NCBI GenBank assembly: GCA_017860255.1
Contig: JAFNAR010000002.1
Coordinates: 90,389-154,388 of the forward strand
Origin: Bacteroidota bacterium
GTDB taxonomy: Bacteria > Bacteroidota > Bacteroidia > Bacteroidales > P3
Reading direction: 5' to 3'
DNA length: 64,000 bases
Part shown: piece after piece, positions 25,996-34,577 of the stretch
Numbering within the stretch: position 1 is the first letter of the stretch
How the letters are laid out: each line of letters starts with the position of its first letter
Position numbers and translations under genes: made by a program
The notes under the pieces: generated by a model
Seen by the model: only the letters and a program-made list of their open reading frames with translations
What the model was told of the DNA's origin: nothing
Databases searched by the model: none

Positions 25996-28341
25996 TTATG
26001 AATGAATATACTTTTCCATCGTTAATCGTGCCATAAGATAACTTATTGTTGATTCGGCACCTTGGTTTAAGTTTACATGGGTTTTCTCTAATCCATCATA
26101 ACACCCTGCAGTACAAGGATTATAAATGATTTGATGTAAACGATTTTCTCCTAAGAACCAATTAAATGCTGTTTCCATTTTCAACCTATAGTCTTCATTC
26201 ATTAGTTTATCATAAAAAATACTTAGTGTCATTATTGAATAAGCCACATCAATTGCTTGTTCACCAAAATGTTCTGATGTACCTCCTTTTTGAAGCCAGC
26301 TTTTATTTGAAATTACTTCTATCCCATTTCCATTAAACGTCTTTGATAGAAGAAAATCTAATGAAGTAATAGCTATTTCTTTATATATGGCTTCCTTTGT
26401 AATTAACCAAGTGTATAACATTGCTTCTGGTAATATACTATTAGCATATGTAAGATAGCTTTCAAACCATTGCCATGTTCTACTTGATTCAAATTTATAC
26501 ATATCAACTAAACGATTCGCAAATGTTTTTAGAAAAATAAGGTTCTCTGGATGTGTATTAATATTATTTGCGTAATATATTCCTTTTATTACAAAAGCCA
26601 TTGAACGAGTTGAACTTATATTTTTCATTGAGTGAAGTGATTTTTGAAATATGGTTTCTGCAAGAGTAATTATTTCTGTTGGTAGTGTTTCCTTTATAGA
26701 AAGAAGATAACCTAAAGCCCAAACTGCTCTTCCATTTGAATCATCTAAATTTACTTCACTATTCTGATTTGTAAATTTTTTTTCTTTATCCATGTAGTTC
26801 AAAAAATCTCCTTTTCCCTGCCAACATAATTCTATAAAATTGAGATATTTGATTATATCACTTATATATTCTTTATTATTTGTCAATTTATAATTCATAC
26901 ACATTGCTACAAGAGCACGTGCATTATCGTCAAGAGTATATCCTGAAGAAATATCCGGCCTATTTATTTTTGAAAACTGAATTATTCCAATATCTGTAGT
27001 CATTCTCTTAATATGACTAAGGTCTATTGCTGGATAATTGTATCTCATCTTTATTTTTTCATTTGCTATTTTTTCAAATAGTTGAGCATGAGCAATTGCT
27101 GAATTTTCCCACACAGTTGGTACTATAGCCTGTAAAGTGTTTGAGCTTAAATGTCTTCTTAGTGTTCTATTGTCAAGTAAGCTAATAACACTGCTTGCTA
27201 ATTGTTTTGAATTACGGAAATCAAAAATTATACCTGTTTTCTTTGTCAACATTTCTTTTGCATGAGGAATTGGAGTTGAAATAATTGGACAAGCACAACT
27301 CATTGCATAAACAAACGTTCCACTTACTGCTTGATTAGGATCATTTGTAGTAAATAAATAAATATCTGTTAACTGTAAATATTCAAGCAAATCTGATAAT
27401 GATAAATAAGAGTTAATAAATCTCACATGTTTTTGAAGCGATAGTTTTTCAACCAAGGTTTCAAGACTTTTGCGATATTTCTCTCCTTCATATTTAACTA
27501 CTTCTGGATGAGTTTTTCCTATAATAAGAAATACAGTTTCAGAACATCGCTTTACAATTTCTGGTAATGCTTTAATAGTTGTTTCAATACTCTTTCCCGA
27601 ACTTAATAAACCAAAAGTTGTTAGGATATTTTTATCTTGAAGATTATATTTCTTTTTTAATTGACGTTTATCTAAATGTAATACTAAATGGGTTCCATGA
27701 GCAATTAAGTTAATTTTCTCTTTTGATACTCCATAATCTTCAATTAGAATTTTTTCAGAAGTATTAGTCATAACAACTATAGATTGACAAAGATTAACTA
27801 AGTTATTAACTTTTAATCTCAATTTTTTATCAGGTTGTGACAATACAGTATGAAAAACAATCACTATTGGCTTTTCAATTTCATTTAATAACTCAACAAA
27901 AGCTTGTTCTTGCTGAATAAAGAATCCAAATTCATGCTGAATTAATACAATTTGAATATTATTATCCTCATTAATCAATCTTCCTATTCTTTTGTAATCA
28001 ATTGCATTAGATGTATCAAGAACAAATTTAACATCTTTGGCATAATTATAATTTGCTTTACCTGATTCTAGGGCACATATTTTAATTGAAAATGAATCAC
28101 TAAATTTATTATTTAATGATTTAATTAAATCCTGAGAATAGGTTGCTATTCCACATTCTCTTGGAGGAAAAGAAGTAATAACAAGTATTTCAGGTCGTTT
28201 TTGAATAGCTTTTTGTACAATATTTTGTCGATTTAAAGGCAAACTAATTGATTGTTTATAGGTTATTAGTTTATAATCAAAAGGAATATTTAAACTTTTT
28301 ATGTTTTCACTTATCTGATTTAATTTTGTTTTCACTTCCAT
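25996..28341 (-). CDS. GT4 glycosyltransferase fused to an alpha/alpha-toroid-like domain
   Basis: 781 residues in two parts. Residues ~50-415 are a GT-B family 4 glycosyltransferase (VITSFPPRECGIATYSQDL, TFGLLSSGKSIETTIKALP, VSGTFVYAMSCACPIIS). Residues ~430-781 are helical, with repeated Trp/Glu-rich segments such as TRSMAFVIKGI, TWQWFESYLTYANSILPEA and GGTSEHFGEQAIDVAYS, as in toroid carbohydrate-active folds. The stop of the GH130 gene overlaps its ATG by 1 bp, so the two act together, probably in making or trimming a mannose-containing glycan. This is the last gene of the stress-type cluster. Confidence 0.82.
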   Translation of the reverse strand: MEVKTKLNQISENIKSLNIPFDYKLITYKQSISLPLNRQNIVQKAIQKRPEILVITSFPPRECGIATYSQDLIKSLNNKFSDSFSIKICALESGKANYNYAKDVKFVLDTSNAIDYKRIGRLINEDNNIQIVLIQHEFGFFIQQEQAFVELLNEIEKPIVIVFHTVLSQPDKKLRLKVNNLVNLCQSIVVMTNTSEKILIEDYGVSKEKINLIAHGTHLVLHLDKRQLKKKYNLQDKNILTTFGLLSSGKSIETTIKALPEIVKRCSETVFLIIGKTHPEVVKYEGEKYRKSLETLVEKLSLQKHVRFINSYLSLSDLLEYLQLTDIYLFTTNDPNQAVSGTFVYAMSCACPIISTPIPHAKEMLTKKTGIIFDFRNSKQLASSVISLLDNRTLRRHLSSNTLQAIVPTVWENSAIAHAQLFEKIANEKIKMRYNYPAIDLSHIKRMTTDIGIIQFSKINRPDISSGYTLDDNARALVAMCMNYKLTNNKEYISDIIKYLNFIELCWQGKGDFLNYMDKEKKFTNQNSEVNLDDSNGRAVWALGYLLSIKETLPTEIITLAETIFQKSLHSMKNISSTRSMAFVIKGIYYANNINTHPENLIFLKTFANRLVDMYKFESSRTWQWFESYLTYANSILPEAMLYTWLITKEAIYKEIAITSLDFLLSKTFNGNGIEVISNKSWLQKGGTSEHFGEQAIDVAYSIMTLSIFYDKLMNEDYRLKMETAFNWFLGENRLHQIIYNPCTAGCYDGLEKTHVNLNQGAESTISYLMARLTMEKYIHS

Positions 28342-29369
28342 TATATATTTTTGTAAGTTAATAATTCAGTTACTAATTCAGTTAAATTTACTGATGCTGT
28401 TGCGATATATTTGTCAGCAGCACCATAATAAATAAATAAAGTATTTCCAAAAATAGCTGTACCTGTAGGAAAAACAACATTATTCACATCTCCATATAAT
28501 TCCCATTCATATTCAGGATAAAATAAAGGATAAGGAAGTCGAGCTAATAAAATGGATGGGTCTTTTAAGTCTAATAATGCTGCACAAGCACTATAAACTG
28601 GTCCATTTTCATCTTCAACTCCATGATAAATCAAAAGCCAACCACCTGGAGTTTCTATTGGAGGACAACCACCTCCTATATAGCTTGATTCATGTTCATA
28701 AAAAGGATCAAATACAATGTTTTTAGGAAATGAGTTGAAGTAGTCTATCCAAAATTCTTTTGTGAGATCGGTTAATTCTTTTACTGAAACAATTTGAATA
28801 CCAGGTCTAATACGATGTAAAAACACAAAATTTCCATTAATTTTACGAGGGAAAAAAATAACATTTTTATCCCATAGGATTGTTTTCTTATCTGGATCAG
28901 ATTTCTTGTAATAAAACTTATGATTTTGATAGTAATTTATATTTACTTTTAAAGATTGAGCCATTCGCACAAACTCTGCATATGTGATGTTAGGGACAAT
29001 TATCCCTTGTTTATCGAAGTGTTTTAAATCTCTTGAAATAGCATAAGCTCCACGTGCATTTATTCCATCGTAAGCAGTATAAGTCAAATAATATAAATCA
29101 TCTATTTTTACTATTCTTGCATCTTCAACTCCCTTTGATTCATATTCAAATTCGGATACCATAATAGGTTTGTCCCATCTTTCAACCAAAGTCAATGGTC
29201 CATCTAATCGACAGTAACCTATGCTTGAATAATTACCTTCTTTAACTGCACGATAAAATATATGAACACTATCTCCCTCTCTTATTACTGCAGGATTTAT
29301 TACTGCTCCATTTTCAAATTCAATATCAGTTTTTGAAAGAATTATTCCTTCTTTAATTAGATTTATCAT
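28341..29369 (-). CDS. GH130-family glycoside phosphorylase/hydrolase
   Basis: 342 residues of a five-bladed propeller family: GAVINPAVIREGDSVHIFYRA near the N-terminus, the hallmark GVEDARIVKIDDLYYLTYTAYDG, and the phosphate/sugar site GWLLIYHGVED. GH130 enzymes act on beta-mannosides, often as phosphorylases. With the adjacent GT4-toroid gene it suggests turnover or synthesis of a small mannan-like glycan rather than diet-derived mannan use, since no transporter (SusCD) is nearby. Substrate not determined by sequence. Confidence 0.85.
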   Translation of the reverse strand: MINLIKEGIILSKTDIEFENGAVINPAVIREGDSVHIFYRAVKEGNYSSIGYCRLDGPLTLVERWDKPIMVSEFEYESKGVEDARIVKIDDLYYLTYTAYDGINARGAYAISRDLKHFDKQGIIVPNITYAEFVRMAQSLKVNINYYQNHKFYYKKSDPDKKTILWDKNVIFFPRKINGNFVFLHRIRPGIQIVSVKELTDLTKEFWIDYFNSFPKNIVFDPFYEHESSYIGGGCPPIETPGGWLLIYHGVEDENGPVYSACAALLDLKDPSILLARLPYPLFYPEYEWELYGDVNNVVFPTGTAIFGNTLFIYYGAADKYIATASVNLTELVTELLTYKNI

Positions 29370-29426
29370 ATTTTTTGTTTTTGTTTATCTATCAGAAAAA
29401 TCGAATAGATAATGTTTCCGATTTAT

Positions 29427-30515
29427 TTATTTTTTAATCGGTTTAAGTTTTAATAGATGACTTGTTGTGTCGCCTAATAGAAAGCCCCATGGTTTCAAGG
29501 GTTCTATGTGATCGAAAATAAGCTTTATTATTGCAAGTAATGGTATAGAAAGAAACATTCCAGATACTCCCCACAAGGCATTTCCTGCCAATACTACTAT
29601 AATAGAAAAAAGTGCATTGATTTTTACTTTCGAAGCTACTATCTTAGGAACTAGAAAATAATTGTCTAAAAACTGAACAAATGTATAAAGTGCTAATACA
29701 TAAAATGCGTACCAAGCTGTTGTTTTTGTTGCCAAAGCAATTATCATAGGTAAAGTTACTGCAACCATTCCTCCTATATAAGGGATAAGGTTTAATAAAG
29801 CTCCAAGTACTCCAAGTAATATAGCATAATCTATTCCAATTATTAGAAGTCCTGCTGAATTAAGCACAGCAACAATAATTAATTCAATTATTAATCCTGA
29901 TAAGTAGCGTTGCACAACTGTTTTTATCTCAGAGATTATTTCTCTAACTCTTTCTTTATAATTTGTTGGGAAAAGCTTGCAAATGAATTCAAATAAATGA
30001 GATTTATAATATAATATAAAGAATATATAGATTGGGATTAAGACCATTGATATTATCCCACTTCCTAAAGAAATAATCTTTTGTCCAATTAATAATCCAT
30101 TATTGTCAATAAGTTGCTTGCGTATTTTTATTATCCAATCATCTATCAATTGACGATCTATGTCAATATATTTAGATAGAGAAATGATTGATTGATTCGC
30201 CATAGAAGCTAATTTATCAACAAAGCTTGGCCATGATTCTGTAAATCCACTGATTTGCCATACTAGTAATAAACCAATACCTCCAATAAATATGGTTATT
30301 AGTAATAAAGTAAAGAAAATTGCGATGAGTCTGTTTATTTTTCTTCTAACAAAAAAATTAACTATAGGATTAATTAATATTGCTATAATGCCAGCAAAGA
30401 CAAGTGGAATAATAATATCTTGAACATTATACAAAATAGATATAAAGGCAATTATTCCGATTAAGAAAATACTTGCCTTTATATAGAATGGCAATATTAC
30501 TTGTTTACTTATCAC
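29427..30515 (-). CDS. AI-2E family transporter (TqsA/PerM-like permease)
   Basis: About 360 residues with eight hydrophobic segments typical of the AI-2E/UPF0118 family: an N-terminal pair around residues 15-60, a charged cytoplasmic stretch, and the paired C-terminal helices with GIDYAILLGVLGALLNLIPYIGG and FLDNYFLVPKIVASKVKINAL. The role (signal export, ion transport) varies in this family. I place the start at GTG 30515, which overlaps the upstream stop by 11 bp; an in-frame TTG at 30548 would overlap it by 44 bp. Part of the stress-type cluster. Confidence 0.82.
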   Translation of the reverse strand: MISKQVILPFYIKASIFLIGIIAFISILYNVQDIIIPLVFAGIIAILINPIVNFFVRRKINRLIAIFFTLLLITIFIGGIGLLLVWQISGFTESWPSFVDKLASMANQSIISLSKYIDIDRQLIDDWIIKIRKQLIDNNGLLIGQKIISLGSGIISMVLIPIYIFFILYYKSHLFEFICKLFPTNYKERVREIISEIKTVVQRYLSGLIIELIIVAVLNSAGLLIIGIDYAILLGVLGALLNLIPYIGGMVAVTLPMIIALATKTTAWYAFYVLALYTFVQFLDNYFLVPKIVASKVKINALFSIIVVLAGNALWGVSGMFLSIPLLAIIKLIFDHIEPLKPWGFLLGDTTSHLLKLKPIKK

Positions 30516-30909
30516 TTTCTTGTGATTTGGATAGTTTTCTTGATACAAAGTATTGTATAATTAGTCCTCCTACCAATTTAATAGCACTTGGATGCTTTAC
30601 AATAAATGTTGTAAAACCTGATTGTAAAATACTTCCAAATATATTTCTAATAGGATGGTTTGACTTATCATCGGGTGATTTTTTTGAAATAAAACCTCCT
30701 ATTAGTCCTATTGCGGAGGCAATTAAATTACTCATTAAAAACGGTGAAGAAGTAATATCTTTTAGTGTATTCTTTATTAGGCTCACAGGCTTTAACGTCT
30801 CAATAGTATTATAAAAATGTTCTTTCAATAATTGTCCTTGAATTTCTTGATCTTCTTCTAATTTGAGTATTAAATTTTTAAGATCTAAAGCGGAATTTAT
30901 TGTTTGCAT
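30505..30909 (-). CDS. Small membrane-associated protein of the stress-type cluster
   Basis: 134 residues: an N-terminal helical charged half (LKNLILKLEEDQEIQGQLLKEHF) and two hydrophobic segments, FLMSNLIASAIGLIGGFI (~residues 62-79) and AIKLVGGLIIQYFVSRKL near the end. It occurs between a YqjD/holin-like gene and the AI-2E permease and overlaps the latter, so it is probably an inner-membrane partner in the same operon. I do not recognise a named family. Confidence 0.7.
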   Translation of the reverse strand: MQTINSALDLKNLILKLEEDQEIQGQLLKEHFYNTIETLKPVSLIKNTLKDITSSPFLMSNLIASAIGLIGGFISKKSPDDKSNHPIRNIFGSILQSGFTTFIVKHPSAIKLVGGLIIQYFVSRKLSKSQESDK

Positions 30910-30929
30910 AATATTTTATTTGAATTTGA

Positions 30930-31280
30930 TTATTTAATTTCTTTACTTATTATCCTTACTATTTTATCATAGTAAATTCTCTTAATCCATTTACCCAAAA
31001 AGAAATAGAAAATAAGAGAGATGAGAAGATTAATAGCTCCAACAGCAAAGAATCCATAATAAATATTAGCTAATAAATCCCCAATCCATAAAGCTATTCC
31101 TAAATTAATAAAAAGGAAAAAACAAAAGAAAAAGAATAAAACAAAAGAAATTGGTATAAAAGAAGAAATTCCATCTGAGACCTTGTCAATGAGTTTCAAT
31201 TTTACAATTTCAAAGCTAGTTTTACCGTATTCTGTGGTTTTTTCTAATAGCGATTCAATAGATTTTATACTCTCTTCCAT
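30930..31280 (-). CDS. Phage-holin-III-like / DUF1469 membrane protein
   Basis: 116 residues with a helical N-terminus (SIESLLEKTTEYGKTSFEIVKLKLIDKVSDGISS) and two transmembrane segments (~residues 38-62 and ~72-98), ending in a basic helix. This is the layout of the Actinobacteria holin-X/phage holin III-like (DUF1469) proteins found in bacterial stress clusters. It is not a phage gene. It lies between YtxH and the 134-residue membrane protein on one strand. Confidence 0.75.
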   Translation of the reverse strand: MEESIKSIESLLEKTTEYGKTSFEIVKLKLIDKVSDGISSFIPISFVLFFFFCFFLFINLGIALWIGDLLANIYYGFFAVGAINLLISLIFYFFLGKWIKRIYYDKIVRIISKEIK

Positions 31281-31394
31281 AATATTGGTTTTTATTATTT
31301 TGTTGATTAATATTAATTACAAGAATCCTCCCAAAAATATAATCACTATTATTTATTCTGGGCAGATTCAATATTGAAAATTATTTGAGAAGGT

Positions 31395-31664
31395 TTATTT
31401 TTTGACTTCTTTTTCTGTTTCTTCAGATTTGTTTTTAACCTCATCTGTAAAGTCCTTAACGTCTTCTTTTACTTTTTCAAATTTTTCGGAAATGCCATCA
31501 ATAAAATCACTGAATTTGTCTTTCAATGTATCAATATCATCTTGTCCCTTTTTACATATTTTTTTCCTGGTTGTTGAACCTTTTTCTGGAGCAAATAAAA
31601 CTCCTAATATTGAGCCTAAGGCAACACCTGCCACAACTCCTAAAACAATTTTTCCTGTACTCAT
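31395..31664 (-). CDS. YtxH-domain protein
   Basis: 89 residues: a Gly-rich membrane segment (KIVLGVVAGVALGSILGVLFAPEKGSTTRKKI) followed by a long charged coiled coil (DDIDTLKDKFSDFIDGISEKFEKVK). The LFAPEKG turn is the signature of YtxH general-stress proteins. The protein is anchored in the inner membrane. It is part of the minus-strand stress-type operon. Confidence 0.88.
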   Translation of the reverse strand: MSTGKIVLGVVAGVALGSILGVLFAPEKGSTTRKKICKKGQDDIDTLKDKFSDFIDGISEKFEKVKEDVKDFTDEVKNKSEETEKEVKK

Positions 31665-31706
31665 AATGTTTTTATATTATAATATTTATTCTTTTGATTT
31701 TGTAAA

Positions 31707-31862
31707 CTATCTTCTAGTAGTTTGTCTAATGATTTGTAGCAATATAGCTATAATTGCAATAACAAGTAGGATATGAATCATGCCTACTACATGAAAGGAG
31801 AAGAACCCAATAGCCCATCCAATTACTAATACTACTGCTATAACATAAATTAGATTTCTCAT
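31707..31862 (-). CDS. lmo0937-like small membrane protein
   Basis: 51 residues: MRNLIYVIAVVLVIGWAIGF, then FFSFHVVGMIHILLVIAIIAILLQII and a basic QTTRR tail, i.e. two membrane helices joined by a short turn. This matches the tiny lmo0937-type family common in Bacteroidota stress clusters. It starts 12 bp after the stop of the outer-membrane pseudogene. Another frame of the same DNA is also open (31726-31908), but its Cys/Ser/Tyr-rich translation is not protein-like. Confidence 0.82.
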   Translation of the reverse strand: MRNLIYVIAVVLVIGWAIGFFSFHVVGMIHILLVIAIIAILLQIIRQTTRR

Positions 31863-31874
31863 GATATTGAGTCT

Positions 31875-32513
31875 TTATAAACGAATTCCTAGTGTAAGTC
31901 CACCCCATACATTTTTGTAACGTGGAGTTGATGAAGTGCCATTGCCATTATTATTATATAGATCCCATCCAATTCTTGCTGCAAATACAAAGTTTCTAAA
32001 ATTAATATCTGCACCAGTGGCTAAAGAGAGTGTATTTTTACGAATATTTTCGTTCTCAAACTCACTTTCTAAGATAATGTCAGATATTGGATTTTCAAAT
32101 ACATCTTTTTGTTTCATAAAATAAGAGTATTGAGGACCAACTAATAATGTTACGTATTCAATAGGCTTGAAAGCAAAAAATATTGGAATATCAAGATAAT
32201 TGGTAGTACGAGTAAAATTTACATTAGCTCCAAGAACTTTCCCTGATGCACTAAATCCTTTTTGTGAGAAAAGAAGTTAAGGTTGAATGCCAATAATTTT
32301 ATCTAATATAGGGATACTAACAAATATACCACCAACAAAACCTATTTTAGGATCTGCTTGATATTCTTCATTCTTAGAATCGTACATATTAGAAATGTTT
32401 ATACCAGCTTTTACTCCAACATGTAGAAGGTTACGGGTATCATTGTCGTTTTGTGCACTAAGATTGCCTACCATTAATATAATGGCAGCAATGGTTATTA
32501 TTGGTTTTTTCAT
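31875..32513 (-). pseudogene. PorT-like outer membrane beta-barrel protein with an internal stop
   Basis: One frame runs from the ATG at 32513 to 31875 (213 codons), broken only by TAA at 32277-32279. The first part has a signal peptide (MKKPIITIAAIILMVGNLSAQ) and VGVKAGINISNMY, typical of this barrel family. After the stop the frame continues LLFSQKGFSASGKVLGANVN ... LDIPIFFAFKP and ends KNVWGGLTLGIRL. The usual family reading at the break is QPELLFSQKG, so a single GAA-to-TAA change explains it. It could be inactive in this strain, or the stop could be read through. Confidence 0.85.
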
Positions 32514-32548
32514 TTGATTAATTTATTAAGTGTAGTGATACTACTAAG

Positions 32549-32989
32549 TTACTTGGTTAAATTTTTAAAGGCTTTGCCTAATTCGTCCAAATCATTATTA
32601 AATTCTATTTTAAACTCAGACCATTTAGTTTTTTCATCATCTTTATAATCAGCAAGCGATTTTTCCAATAAGTTGTTTCTTTTTTCAAGTTCAGCTAATC
32701 TTTTTTCATTTTTAGCTTTTTGAATTTTGTTTTCCTTAGATATTTTTAATTTGAAATCTGCAATACTTTTCTTATTCATGCTTATTCTTTCAGCAGCTTC
32801 TTGTCTAAAGAGTAGTATTGAATCTTGTTTGGCTTGCGATAGTTCTTGATTTGCTATTTGAACTTCTTTGTTAGCATCGTTAACATTGTTTCTTGCAGCT
32901 TCAACCTTTTCATCAGAAGATAAGCATCCTACTAAAATTGTTCCTGACATTAACATTGTTATGCTAAGGATAAAAATTGTTTTTTTCAT
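32549..32989 (-). CDS. Coiled-coil lipoprotein of the stress-type cluster
   Basis: 146 residues with a lipoprotein signal: MKKTIFILSITMLMSGTILVGC, lipobox LVGC with Cys22. The rest is almost continuous coiled coil rich in Lys/Glu/Asn (VEAARNNVNDANKEVQIANQ ... EKRNNLLEKSLADYKDDEKTKW), resembling sll1863-type stress proteins. It should be tethered to a membrane and extend into the periplasm. The gene lies between CsbD and the broken barrel gene on the same strand. Confidence 0.8.
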   Translation of the reverse strand: MKKTIFILSITMLMSGTILVGCLSSDEKVEAARNNVNDANKEVQIANQELSQAKQDSILLFRQEAAERISMNKKSIADFKLKISKENKIQKAKNEKRLAELEKRNNLLEKSLADYKDDEKTKWSEFKIEFNNDLDELGKAFKNLTK

Positions 32990-33052
32990 TGTGATTTTTT
33001 TGATTTTAAAAATTATTTATTTCGGATATTAATATATAGATTGTGCGATTTA

Positions 33053-33238
33053 TTACAATTCTGCAATTATTTTATCCAATTCTTCTTTTGTTTTACCTAA
33101 TTTAATCTGAAGTTTTCCAAGCATCTCATCTTTTTTCCCTTCAAGATACATTAAATCATCATCATTAAGAGTGGCAAATTTCATTTTGAGTTTGCCTTTT
33201 TGCTCATTCCAGTTTCCTTTAACAAGTTCTTTATTCAT
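33053..33238 (-). CDS. CsbD-family stress protein
   Basis: 61 residues: VKGNWNEQKGKLKMKFATL, then DDDLMYLEGKKDEMLGKLQIKLGKTKEELDKII, matching the CsbD-like family of small, hydrophilic general-stress proteins. The N-terminal GNWNEQKGKLK motif is diagnostic. Upstream lie a weak -7 box and a 21-bp site shared with the cupin promoter, suggesting control by the AraC-type regulator two genes away. Confidence 0.92.
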   Translation of the reverse strand: MNKELVKGNWNEQKGKLKMKFATLNDDDLMYLEGKKDEMLGKLQIKLGKTKEELDKIIAEL

Positions 33239-33264
33239 TTTAATTTGTGTATTAATTTACTCTG

Positions 33265-33335
33265 CAAAGGTGCGACAGCTAACCTAATTAACTGTTATAT
33301 AATTAAATAAATATATTACATCATTCACACATCCT
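33265..33335 (-). promoter_or_regulatory. csbD promoter with candidate AraC operator
   Basis: The minus strand carries GGATGTGTGAATGATGTAA within 33315-33335, then 42 bp, then a weak -7 box CACCTTTG (33272-33265), and the csbD ATG 27 bp later. The same 21-bp site, with two changes, and the same 42-bp spacing occur ahead of the cupin gene. No -33 TTTG is visible. Confidence 0.6.
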
Positions 33336-33345
33336 TCTATTAGAA

Positions 33346-33477
33346 TTATAATCCAATAATTCCTTCTATTTTACCCTTATTATTGCGTTTAGCAATTTTA
33401 TCGGCTCGTTTTTCTTTTTTACTTCTTAAAGGGACTTTTTTACCCGATTTTTCTTTTCCATCTTTTTCTTTAGACAT
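33346..33477 (-). CDS. Small basic protein
   Basis: 43 residues, very Lys-rich: MSKEKDGKEKSGKKVPLRSK, then KEKRADKIAKRNNKGKIEGIIGL. Hydrophilic with no membrane segment. Similar short Lys-rich proteins are often annotated near CsbD-type genes in this phylum, and the reading frame is clean with an ATG at 33477 after an A-rich stretch. Function unknown; it may bind nucleic acid. Confidence 0.65.
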   Translation of the reverse strand: MSKEKDGKEKSGKKVPLRSKKEKRADKIAKRNNKGKIEGIIGL

Positions 33478-33574
33478 ATTGTTTTTATTTAAGTTTTGCA
33501 TTTAGCTATATCTCTTTACTCCACCACCAAATATTAGCAATTAAGAAAAGGCTTATATTATTAACTTTCAAAAA

Positions 33575-33916
33575 TTATAATTCGTAATCGCTTTTAATAA
33601 CAGTTAATATCATTTTGAAACGACCATTAGGATTTATATAATTTGACTCATGTGCTGGGATTACTAATGATTGACCGGTGAGTAGGAGGTGGGGTACTCC
33701 TTCAATAACAACCTCTGCTTGTCCTTCAATTACTTGAACAAAGGTATCGAATGGAGTAATTTTTTCTGTTAACCCTTCACCACTATCAACAGACATAAGA
33801 GTAATGTTGCCTGTTGATTTTTTTAAGATAGTCTTAACGACAACTGAATTAGCCACATATTCGATAATTTCCACCGTAATATGAACTTTAGATTTCTCTA
33901 CTTCTATATTATTCAT
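33575..33916 (-). CDS. Cupin-domain protein
   Basis: 113 residues forming one small beta-barrel: GEGLTEKITPFDTFVQVIEGQAEVVIEGVPHLLLTGQSLVIPAHESNYINPNGRFKMILTVIKSDYEL. The metal-ligand His residues of typical cupins are mostly replaced (only H near PAHES is present), so it may be a ligand-binding or non-catalytic cupin. It lies directly downstream of the AraC-type regulator gene, with a candidate operator in between. Confidence 0.85.
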   Translation of the reverse strand: MNNIEVEKSKVHITVEIIEYVANSVVVKTILKKSTGNITLMSVDSGEGLTEKITPFDTFVQVIEGQAEVVIEGVPHLLLTGQSLVIPAHESNYINPNGRFKMILTVIKSDYEL

Positions 33917-33956
33917 GTTATTTTCTTTTTCTAATTGTGAATAAATAATTAAAGTA

Positions 33957-34027
33957 CAAAGTTCGATGGATAAATATCATTATCTATTACACAATTTAAG
34001 AAAAGAATTACATGATTCACGCATCCT
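33957..34027 (-). promoter_or_regulatory. Cupin promoter with candidate AraC operator
   Basis: The minus strand carries GGATGCGTGAATCATGTAA within 34007-34027 (overlapping the AraC stop codon), then 42 bp, then a weak -7 box GAACTTTG (33964-33957), and the cupin ATG at 33916. Site, spacing and weak box all mirror the csbD promoter. Confidence 0.6.
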
Positions 34028-34577
34028 CAAGATTGACTCGCCTTTTATCTTTTAGCTTTTTAAAGAAGGTAGGGGTTAGCCCTGTTGTTTTTTTGAATTG
34101 ATTGGATAAATGTGCAACACTGCTATAATTCAATTTATAGGAAATCTCGGTTAAACTTAGCTCATCATAAATTAGTAGCTCCTTAACTCGTTCTATTTTA
34201 TGATTGATTATATAATGTTCAATAGTGATACCTGTAACTTCTGAAAAAAGATTTGCAAGATAAGTATAGTTTAAATTGAGTTTTAGACTTAAAAAGTCAG
34301 AAAAATTCGTTTTTGGAACTTCTTCCGAATAATGAACCATTTCAATTATTATATTCTTTATTTTCTCAACTAAAATGGCCTTTTTATCATCCATAAGCTC
34401 AAGTCCTGTTTTTAATAAAGCAGCTTTCAGAATTGAGCGTTGTTCTTCAGTTATTGTCTCATAAATATTTACTTCACCTAAATTAACAACACTATAGTGA
34501 AGTCCTAATTTGTCAAGTTCTGATTTTACAACCATTTTACAGCGAATGCTCACCATATATTTAATGTATAGTTTCAT
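34017..34577 (-). CDS. AraC-family transcriptional regulator
   Basis: 186 residues. The N-terminal ~85 residues form a small sensor-like domain (MKLYIKYMVSIRCKMVVKSE, then LGLHYSVVNLGEVNIYETIT), and residues ~95-180 form the double helix-turn-helix (NYTYLANLFSEVTGITIEHY, LTEISYKLNYSSVAHLSNQFKKTTGLTPTFFKKLK). It is a short AraC form with no large ligand domain. It heads the minus-strand stress-type cluster and is the obvious candidate for binding the twin sites ahead of csbD and the cupin gene. Confidence 0.92.
   Translation of the reverse strand: MKLYIKYMVSIRCKMVVKSELDKLGLHYSVVNLGEVNIYETITEEQRSILKAALLKTGLELMDDKKAILVEKIKNIIIEMVHYSEEVPKTNFSDFLSLKLNLNYTYLANLFSEVTGITIEHYIINHKIERVKELLIYDELSLTEISYKLNYSSVAHLSNQFKKTTGLTPTFFKKLKDKRRVNLEDA

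Noticed and set aside
30930..31280. Phage origin for the holin-like gene
   Set aside because: No other phage genes are nearby; the family occurs in ordinary stress-type clusters with YtxH and CsbD.
31726..31908. 60-codon ORF rich in Cys, Ser and Tyr
   Set aside because: It is a shadow of the lmo0937-like 51-residue gene in another frame and overlaps the end of the barrel pseudogene.
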